Below are positions 7,036 through 12,549 of a DNA stretch of 12,549 bases, in pieces. This DNA is from Nitrospiraceae bacterium (lineage in GTDB: Bacteria; Nitrospirota; Nitrospiria; Nitrospirales; Nitrospiraceae): contig JAABQN010000040.1 of assembly GCA_011391455.1 (NCBI GenBank), forward strand, positions 1 to 12,549, read 5' to 3'. The notes under the pieces were generated by a model that saw nothing but the letters and a program-made list of their open reading frames with translations, was not told the DNA's origin and did no database searches. The position numbers were made by a program, and so were the translations under genes. Within the stretch, counting starts at the first letter, position 1. The number at the start of each line of letters is the position of its first letter.

Positions 7036-7818
7036 CTATTTTGTTGCCACATGTATCGCCACGATCCCGCCACTCAGGTTGCGATAGGTGACTTGACGAT
7101 AACCTGCGTCAAGAAGCATCTGCTTCAATCGTTCCTGGTCCGGGAAATTCCGGATAGAGGCAGGGAGATATTCGTAGACGCCGGTCGTGTCATGGGCCAC
7201 CTTCGTGCCGATCCAGGGAAGAAGCCGGAATGAGTACCAATCGTACAGTGCCCGCAGCCACCCGAAGATTGGTCGTGAAAACTCCAGGCACACAAATCTC
7301 CCGCCTGGCTGCAAAATACGGTGAATTTCTGTGAGCGCCTGCCGAAGATCACCGACATTCCTCATGCAGAACCCTGTGGTCACGGCATGAAAGGTTCCGC
7401 TGGGAAACCCCAGATGTTCGGCGTTGGCTTCAAGACAGGTGATCTTCCGCCCTAGACCCCGCCCGGTAACCTTCTTCAGCCCCTCTACGAGCATGGCATG
7501 GTTCAGGTCTGAGGCGATGACGCGTCCATTGGTTCCCATGCGGGGTTCGACCAAGAGCGCAAGATCGGCTGTGCCGGATCCTACGTCAAGCGCCCGGCCT
7601 CCCGTGGTGACCGGAACATAAGAAGCAGTAATTTTTTTCCATCGATAGTGAAGCCCAAAACTCAGCAGCGTGTTGTTGAGGTCATAGACGCCGGCGATCG
7701 ACGTAAACATCCGCTGAACGGCCTGTTCACGGGCCGAGCCGGTCCAGGTCGAAACGGCGATCGGAGCCGCTGGGGAATCGGTCCCTTTCTGAACGGGGGG
7801 TGTATCCACATGCACCAT
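7036..7818 (-). CDS. ubiE: Ubiquinone/menaquinone methyltransferase UbiE/MenG
   Basis: A 260-residue class I SAM-dependent methyltransferase acting on the quinone ring (demethylmenaquinone or the ubiquinone precursor) at the membrane-cytoplasm face. Family hallmarks are present in order: VYDLNNTLLSFGLHYRWKK (44-62), the SAM-binding loop LDVGSGTAD (77-85), TGFCMRNVGD (148-157), PGGRFVCLEFSRP (171-183), and the C-terminal NLSGGIVAIHVATK (247-260). For a menaquinone-using organism the name menG would be equally suitable. The start at 7818 (ATG) was preferred; a TTG at 7863 would add 15 residues that fit nothing in the family. Neither start has a good ribosome site. It is divergent from uvrA across a short shared promoter region, and lies upstream of the BchE-like radical SAM gene. 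Confidence 0.93.
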   Translation of the reverse strand: MVHVDTPPVQKGTDSPAAPIAVSTWTGSAREQAVQRMFTSIAGVYDLNNTLLSFGLHYRWKKITASYVPVTTGGRALDVGSGTADLALLVEPRMGTNGRVIASDLNHAMLVEGLKKVTGRGLGRKITCLEANAEHLGFPSGTFHAVTTGFCMRNVGDLRQALTEIHRILQPGGRFVCLEFSRPIFGWLRALYDWYSFRLLPWIGTKVAHDTTGVYEYLPASIRNFPDQERLKQMLLDAGYRQVTYRNLSGGIVAIHVATK

Positions 7819-7824
7819 GAGACC

Positions 7825-7854
7825 GTGGTAGCACCGGCCTTCCGGGTTTGTCAA
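7825..7854 (-). promoter_or_regulatory. Weak candidate ubiE promoter sharing the uvrA -35 region
   Basis: On the minus strand a perfect TTGACA (7854-7849) is followed after 18 bases by TACCAC (7830-7825), preceded by TG one base upstream (extended -10 style). This predicts a transcription start near the ATG at 7818, so the mRNA would be leaderless or almost so. The -10 match is poor. The -35 box overlaps the uvrA -35 on the other strand. Confidence 0.3.
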
Positions 7855-7879
7855 GATAGCCAAGACCTCATGCTATAAT
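7848..7879 (+). promoter_or_regulatory. uvrA promoter with extended -10 box
   Basis: TGCTATAAT (7871-7879) is a perfect extended -10 box. TTGTCA (7848-7853) lies 20 bases upstream as a -35, and TCAAGA (7851-7856) is a better-spaced but weaker choice. Transcription would begin near 7885-7887, three to five bases before the uvrA ATG at 7890, which implies a leaderless or near-leaderless mRNA. No ribosome site precedes the ATG. No clear LexA box was recognised. Confidence 0.6.
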
Positions 7880-7889
7880 CCCGCCCCTG

Positions 7890-10397
7890 ATGCATAACTC
7901 GATCATCATTAAAGGGGCGCGGGAGCACAATCTCAAGAACATCGATGTGACGATTCCACGCGACCGGCTCGTCGTCATCACGGGACTGAGCGGGTCGGGC
8001 AAGTCGTCGCTGGCCTTCGACACGATCTATGCCGAGGGGCAACGGCGGTACGTCGAGTCGCTCTCGGCCTATGCCCGGCAGTTCCTCGAACAGATGGGCA
8101 AACCAGACGTTGATTCGATCGAAGGGCTCTCGCCCGCCATTTCCATCGAGCAAAAGAGCACCAGCCATAACCCCCGATCTACCGTCGGCACCGTGACGGA
8201 AATTTACGACTACCTCCGTCTCCTCTTTGCCCGGGTCGGACGCCCCTCCTGCTTTCAGTGCGGCGATGAAATAACAGCGCAGACGGTGCAACAGATGGTG
8301 GATGCCATCGGCCTGCTGCCTGAGGGAAGCAAATTTCAGCTATTGGCCCCGATCGTCCGTGGTAGAAAAGGCGAATATAGAAAAGAACTCCTCGACATGC
8401 GCCGGGCCGGCTACGTCCGGGCGAGGGTCGATGGTCAGCTGGTGGACTTGGGCGAGGACATCGCACTCGATAAGCAGAAGAAACACACGATTGAAATCGT
8501 GGTCGATCGGCTGGTGATGAAGCAGGGAGAGGCCATGGGTCGGCGGTTGGCCGATTCCGTGGAGACCTCGTTGAAACTCGCCAGCGGGCTGGTCGGAGTG
8601 TTGACGGAAAATGGGAAGGTGTCGCTCTATAGCGAGAAGCTCGCCTGTATCCGCTGCGGTGTCAGTTACCCCGAGATCACCCCGCGCGTCTTTTCGTTCA
8701 ACAGCCCTCATGGAGCCTGTCCAGCTTGCGACGGCATCGGCTACGCCATGACACCAGGCTCTCAGGACGATGAAGACTTCACGTTGCTGGAACCCTGTGG
8801 TATCTGCAAAGGCGCGAGGTTGCGGCCCGAAAGCCTGTCGGTCAAGTTGGCGACACTGTCGATCGCGGAGGTGACCCATCTGTCCGTGCGGGCAGCTGCG
8901 GATTTCTTCGGTTCGTTAAAATTAACCGAGCGTGAACTGGTGATTGCCCATCGCATCTTGAAAGAGATTCGCGAACGGCTCGGGTTTCTCGTCAACGTCG
9001 GCCTGGATTACCTGACATTGGATCGGGCGGCCGCCACCCTGTCCGGCGGAGAAGGCCAACGGATTAGGCTCGCCACGCAAATTGGTTCCGGCCTCGTCGG
9101 CGTTCTCTATATCCTCGATGAACCATCGATCGGTCTCCATCAGCGGGATAATCGGCGTTTGCTCCAGACCCTGTTGCGGCTGCGTGACCTGGGCAACACG
9201 GTGGTAGTGGTCGAGCACGATGCAGAAACCATGATGGCAGCGGACTATCTGCTGGATATGGGGCCGGGAGCCGGGACGCACGGCGGCCAAGTCATTGCCC
9301 AAGGCACGCCGACCGACGTCATGGGAAATCTCGACTCGCTGACAGGCCAGTATCTTCGCGGCACACAGATGGTCAGCCTGCCTCGCCGCCAGCGCAAGGC
9401 CAAGGGCCTGCTGTCCATCGTGGGGGCCAAGAAACACAATCTCAAGGGAATGACCGCCAAGATTCCGCTCGGTCTGCTCACCTGTGTGACCGGTGTGTCC
9501 GGATCTGGAAAGAGCACGCTAGTACTTGAGGTGTTGTTCCACTCTCTCTCCCAGTTGCTCTATCAGAAAAAACCGAAGATCGATGGCTGCAAAGAACTGC
9601 TCGGTGTCGAGGCGCTGGATAAAGTGATCGACATCGACCAGGCCCCGATCGGCCGGACTCCGCGGTCGAATCCAGCGACCTACACAGGTCTGTTCGGTTT
9701 CATCCGGGATCTCTATTCCAATCTGCCGGAGTCCCGCGTTCGGGGGTATAAGCCTGGCCGCTATAGTTTCAATGTGAAGGGCGGACGCTGCGAAGCCTGC
9801 CAGGGCGATGGATTGATCAAGATCGAGATGCATTTCCTGCCGGATGTCTATGTGACCTGCGAGGTCTGCAAGGGCCAACGGTACAATCGCGAGACGATGG
9901 AGATTCACCATAAGGGAAAGAGCATCGCCGATGTGTTGAATATGACGGTGGACGATGCCGTGGAGTTCTTCGAACATATCCCGTTCATCAAACGGAAGCT
10001 CGACACCTTGCACGATGTCGGGCTGCACTACGTGAAACTTGGCCAGTCCGCCACGACGCTGTCCGGTGGCGAGGCGCAACGAGTCAAACTCTCGCGCGAA
10101 CTGTCTAAACGTCCGACCGGACGCACGATGTACATCCTGGATGAACCGACGACCGGCCTTCATTTCGCCGATGTGCAGCGACTGCTCGATGTGCTGGATC
10201 GGCTGGTTGAAGCCGGCAACACCGTGGTGGTGATTGAACATAATCTTGATGTCATCAAGAACGCGGATTGGGTCATTGACCTCGGCCCGGAGGGTGGCGA
10301 TCGCGGTGGTGAAATCGTGGCCGAAGGGCCACCGAAAGACATCACCAAGTCGAAACGGTCGTATACGGGGCAAGTGCTGAAGGAAGCGGGGGTGTAG
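7890..10397 (+). CDS. uvrA: Excinuclease ABC subunit A (UvrA), short form lacking the insertion domain
   Basis: An 835-residue DNA-damage recognition ATPase of nucleotide excision repair that loads UvrB. It has two ABC modules with Walker A at 32-39 (GLSGSGKS) and 535-543 (GVSGSGKST), signatures LSGGEGQ (384-390) and LSGGEAQ (724-730), and Walker B ending in D410-E411 and D751-E752. The UvrB-binding region (about 118-250) is present with C121/C124. Zinc sites are C253-C256-C277-C280 (CX2C-X20-CX2C) and C634-C637-C657-C660 (CX2C-X19-CX2C). Escherichia coli UvrA has 940 residues. Most of the difference lies between C280 and the next cysteine pair (C303, C306), where about 20 residues stand in for roughly 110 to 130, the insertion domain. 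The reading frame is open throughout and both flanks are well conserved, so this looks natural rather than a frameshift. The start matches the family N-terminus (IIIKGAREHNLKNI). Confidence 0.96.
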   Translation: MHNSIIIKGAREHNLKNIDVTIPRDRLVVITGLSGSGKSSLAFDTIYAEGQRRYVESLSAYARQFLEQMGKPDVDSIEGLSPAISIEQKSTSHNPRSTVGTVTEIYDYLRLLFARVGRPSCFQCGDEITAQTVQQMVDAIGLLPEGSKFQLLAPIVRGRKGEYRKELLDMRRAGYVRARVDGQLVDLGEDIALDKQKKHTIEIVVDRLVMKQGEAMGRRLADSVETSLKLASGLVGVLTENGKVSLYSEKLACIRCGVSYPEITPRVFSFNSPHGACPACDGIGYAMTPGSQDDEDFTLLEPCGICKGARLRPESLSVKLATLSIAEVTHLSVRAAADFFGSLKLTERELVIAHRILKEIRERLGFLVNVGLDYLTLDRAAATLSGGEGQRIRLATQIGSGLVGVLYILDEPSIGLHQRDNRRLLQTLLRLRDLGNTVVVVEHDAETMMAADYLLDMGPGAGTHGGQVIAQGTPTDVMGNLDSLTGQYLRGTQMVSLPRRQRKAKGLLSIVGAKKHNLKGMTAKIPLGLLTCVTGVSGSGKSTLVLEVLFHSLSQLLYQKKPKIDGCKELLGVEALDKVIDIDQAPIGRTPRSNPATYTGLFGFIRDLYSNLPESRVRGYKPGRYSFNVKGGRCEACQGDGLIKIEMHFLPDVYVTCEVCKGQRYNRETMEIHHKGKSIADVLNMTVDDAVEFFEHIPFIKRKLDTLHDVGLHYVKLGQSATTLSGGEAQRVKLSRELSKRPTGRTMYILDEPTTGLHFADVQRLLDVLDRLVEAGNTVVVIEHNLDVIKNADWVIDLGPEGGDRGGEIVAEGPPKDITKSKRSYTGQVLKEAGV

Positions 10398-10432
10398 GGA
10401 ATAGGCCCCACCATCAGGCGGTGCCTGTCCCT
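10396..10432 (+). terminator. Possible hairpin at the end of uvrA
   Basis: AGGGA (10396-10400) can pair with TCCCT (10428-10432), enclosing a perfect CAGGC (10415-10419) / GCCTG (10423-10427) stem with a three-base loop. It overlaps the uvrA stop codon. There is no T-tract, so Rho-independent termination is not shown. Confidence 0.25.
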
Positions 10433-10719
10433 GTTCGCGTTGGATTGCATCGAAAGGTGCCTGCTCCCCATCGGGAATGCGGCGATGTAGTTCCTGTCGT
10501 TAATCGTCGTGTTCTTGCAGCACAGCTACGTTCACGTGACAATGCCTTTGTGCGTTCCTCACTGCTGATCAAGCGATAGCGCTCACTGAAAGTCCGTATG
10601 CAGGTCGCTGCGGGCACGGCGTACGCACTTGGTCGCGCGTAAGGACCGTGTATGCGAGCGATGCACACATCGTTCAGGGTCTGAAAATGGCATCGAACCA
10701 ATGACTTCGAGGAAGCACC
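10398..10719. other. Intergenic region between uvrA and the acetate transport genes
   Basis: About 320 bases with no supported gene. The one long frame, on the minus strand, encodes an Arg/Ser/Thr-rich protein with no recognisable fold. A short direct repeat, GGTGCCTG followed by a C-rich stretch, occurs at 10420 and again at 10456; similar GGTGCCTGTCCC strings occur in REP-like intergenic repeats, but two partial copies prove nothing. A GAGGAA ribosome site for the following gene lies at 10709-10714. No clear promoter was found, although one is expected here. Confidence 0.5.
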
Positions 10720-11028
10720 GTGGATGCTGAGTTGGTCACGCGAATTGCGAACAATCCGAACTATCAGGCGCTGAAAGCCAAGCGAACCCGCTTCGGCTGG
10801 TGGCTGACCCTAGTGACGATGATCGTCTACTACGGCTTCATTCTGCTGGTGGCGTTCAATAAGAGTTTTCTGTCACAGAAACTTGGCGCCGGCGTGATGA
10901 CCATGGGCATTCCGATCGGCTTTGGCGTCATCGTGTTCACGGTCGTGATCACCGCGTACTACGTGAATCGCGCCAACCGCGAGTTCGATGCGTTGTCCGA
11001 CGCCATTGCCAAAGAGCTACTGAAGTGA
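10720..11028 (+). CDS. yjcH: DUF485 small membrane protein YjcH, partner of ActP
   Basis: A 102-residue inner-membrane protein of the DUF485 family. It begins MDAELVTRIANNPNYQALKAK, followed by the family's RTRFGWWLT run into the first membrane helix (about 26-47). A loop with a conserved FLSQKLG segment leads to the second helix (about 61-82) and a charged C-terminus. In Escherichia coli yjcH lies between acs and actP; its exact role is not settled, but it is consistently linked to acetate symport. The GTG start at 10720 has GAGGAA a few bases upstream. Its stop codon overlaps the start of actP by four bases (GTGA at 11025-11028), which indicates an operon with translational coupling. The sequence resembles proteobacterial homologues closely. 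Confidence 0.92.
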   Translation: MDAELVTRIANNPNYQALKAKRTRFGWWLTLVTMIVYYGFILLVAFNKSFLSQKLGAGVMTMGIPIGFGVIVFTVVITAYYVNRANREFDALSDAIAKELLK

Positions 11029-12549
11029 CCGGCTGGCATCGCACGTATCTCAATGCAGTGCGTTCCGGGCTAACCGTGGCTGTGCTGTTGGCTGTTGCCA
11101 CATCGGTGTATGCCGCCAGCCCGGATGTGGGCCAGGCGCAGAAGCAGGCGATCAACTGGACGGCGATCGGCATGTTCGGTGTTTTTGTGTTGTTCACGCT
11201 GTTCATCACAAAATGGGCAGCGGCTCGAACCAAGTCGGCGGCGGTTTTTTATACAGCAGGTGGGAACATTACGGGTTTCCAGAACGGTCTGGCGATTGCC
11301 GGTGACTACATGTCTGCGGCATCGTTCCTGGGTATTTCGGCGGCGGTAATGGCCAGTGGCTACGATGGCCTCATCTACTCGATCGGCTTTTTGGTCGGCT
11401 GGCCGGTGCTCACGTTCCTGATGGCCGAGCGCCTGCGCAACCTCGGCAAGTTCACCTTCGCCGATGTCGCTGCCTTCCGGTTCAAGCAGGCGCCGATCCG
11501 CATCTTCGCAGCCTCTGGCACGCTGGTGGTGGTGGCATTCTACCTGATCGCGCAGATGGTTGGCGCCGGCCAGTTGATCAAGCTCCTGTTCGGTCTTGAT
11601 TACTGGATGGCGGTGGTCATCGTCGGCGCGCTGATGATGGTCTACGTGTTGTTTGGCGGCATGACAGCAACCACCTGGGTGCAGATCATCAAAGCCTGCA
11701 TGCTGCTAGGCGGCGCAACCTTCATGGCGTTCATGGTGCTGCTGAATTTCGGCTTCAGCCTGGAGGCGATGTTTGCCAAAGCGGTCGAGATCAAAGCCGG
11801 CCTGGCCACAGCCGCGGGCGAGCCGTCGGCGGAAGCAACGGCTGCCGGTCAGTCGATCATGGGACCGGGCAACTTCGTCAAGGACCCGATCTCGGCGATC
11901 TCGTTCGGCATGGCGCTGATGTTCGGCACGGCTGGCCTGCCGCACATCCTGATGCGCTTTTTCACGGTACCGAGTGCCAAGGAAGCGCGCAAGTCGGTGA
12001 TGTGGGCGACCGGATGGATCGGCTATTTCTACCTGCTGACCTTCATCATCGGTTTCGGCGCAATCACCTTCGTGCTGACCAACCCGGAGTTCCTCGATAC
12101 TAACGGTATGCTCAAGGGCGGTAGCAACATGGCGGCGGTGCACCTGGCCAGCGCGGTGGGTGGCAATGTGTTTCTCGGCTTCATCTCGGCCGTGGCGTTC
12201 GCCACCATCCTGGCGGTCGTTGCCGGTCTCACGCTGTCGGGTGCGTCAGCCGTGTCACACGACCTATACGCGACGGCTATCAAAGGTGGCAAGGCCGACA
12301 GCGCTTCCGAGTTGCGGGTTTCGCGCATGACCACGGTGGCGCTGGGAATCCTGGCCGTGCTGTTGGGAATCGTGTTCGAGAAACAGAACGTTGCGTTCAT
12401 GGTCTCCCTGGCATTCGCGATCGCGGCATCGGCCAACTTCCCGGTGTTGTTTATGTCAGTGTTGTGGAAAGACTGCACGACCCGCGGCGCTGTCGTCGGC
12501 GGTTTTCTCGGGCTGATTTCATCGGTGCTGCTCACGGTCGTGTCGCCGT
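11025..12549 (+). CDS. actP: Cation/acetate symporter ActP, C-terminus cut by window end
   Basis: The first 508 residues of a sodium:solute symporter family permease that takes up acetate and related short monocarboxylates; the frame is open to the last base. Escherichia coli ActP has 549 residues, so about 40-60 are missing. Residues 1-30 form a signal peptide or N-terminal leader ending VYA-AS. Signature stretches match ActP: FYTAGGNITGFQNGLAIAGD (75-94), SAASFLGISA (97-106), FADVAAFRFKQAPIRI (145-160), YLIAQMVGAGQLIKLLFG (173-190), LMFGTAGLPHILMRFFTV (298-315) and AVSHDLYA (409-416). An Ala/Glu-rich insert at about 253-280 is longer than in the enteric protein. The GTG start overlaps the yjcH stop by four bases. 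Arginine codons are mostly CGC here, while uvrA favours CGG, which hints at a different origin. Confidence 0.95.
   Translation, partial: MTGWHRTYLNAVRSGLTVAVLLAVATSVYAASPDVGQAQKQAINWTAIGMFGVFVLFTLFITKWAAARTKSAAVFYTAGGNITGFQNGLAIAGDYMSAASFLGISAAVMASGYDGLIYSIGFLVGWPVLTFLMAERLRNLGKFTFADVAAFRFKQAPIRIFAASGTLVVVAFYLIAQMVGAGQLIKLLFGLDYWMAVVIVGALMMVYVLFGGMTATTWVQIIKACMLLGGATFMAFMVLLNFGFSLEAMFAKAVEIKAGLATAAGEPSAEATAAGQSIMGPGNFVKDPISAISFGMALMFGTAGLPHILMRFFTVPSAKEARKSVMWATGWIGYFYLLTFIIGFGAITFVLTNPEFLDTNGMLKGGSNMAAVHLASAVGGNVFLGFISAVAFATILAVVAGLTLSGASAVSHDLYATAIKGGKADSASELRVSRMTTVALGILAVLLGIVFEKQNVAFMVSLAFAIAASANFPVLFMSVLWKDCTTRGAVVGGFLGLISSVLLTVVSP

Noticed and set aside
8736..8795. Frameshift or degraded uvrA as the reason for its short length
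   Set aside because: The frame is open across the short region and the flanking cysteine motifs are intact in the same frame, so a clean absence of the domain is more likely.
9519..10373. Open frame of 284 codons on the minus strand
   Set aside because: It is antisense to the second ABC module of UvrA and has no domain of its own.
10414..10701. Minus-strand frame of 95 codons between uvrA and yjcH
   Set aside because: It is Arg/Thr/Ser-rich without a fold or family, and overlaps the expected promoter region of the acetate genes.

Overview
The window looks like part of a chromosome of a Nitrospira-like bacterium (phylum Nitrospirota). This is inferred from the gene set, above all a universal stress protein fused to protochlorophyllide-reductase-like (PCP_red) domains beside a radical SAM protein with the same domain, and from recollection of such genomes; no search was run. 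G+C is moderately high. There are no rRNAs, tRNAs, intact insertion sequences or CRISPR arrays.

Layout. (1) 64-441, minus: a small ribbon-helix-helix-type DNA-binding protein. (2) 442-960: no convincing gene, but a run of hairpins at 591-680. (3) 961-7818, minus strand throughout: a CopD/HemJ-like four-helix membrane protein, a radical SAM/SPASM enzyme with a C-terminal PCP_red domain, a 703-residue protein with two Usp domains, three PCP_red copies and a rubredoxin-like zinc knuckle, a B12-binding-type radical SAM enzyme of the BchE-like class, and UbiE/MenG. (4) 7890-10397, plus strand, divergent from ubiE: UvrA, of a short form that lacks the insertion domain. (5) 10398-10719: intergenic. 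(6) 10720-12549, plus: yjcH (DUF485) and actP, the acetate symporter pair, with actP running off the window end. This pair resembles proteobacterial homologues closely and has different arginine codon use, so it may be acquired.

How the parts may work together. ActP with YjcH imports acetate. UvrA is the damage-recognition ATPase of nucleotide excision repair. UbiE methylates the quinone ring. The central minus-strand block has a loose tetrapyrrole/redox theme: the radical SAM/SPASM protein resembles the NirJ/AhbC/AhbD class, the other radical SAM resembles the BchE class, the PCP_red domain is known from the tail of BchB, and CopD/HemJ-like membrane proteins handle copper or heme. A joint pathway is inference only.

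The most unusual non-coding signal is a set of three intergenic elements (1487-1572, 2974-3066, 6963-7034). Each is built of degenerate 7-bp tandem repeats arranged as two facing arrays, so each can fold into a long imperfect hairpin. Two share the unit RAGTTCT; the third uses AGGSGTR. They reach up to, or into, the stop codons of the preceding genes, and one ends one base before a start codon.
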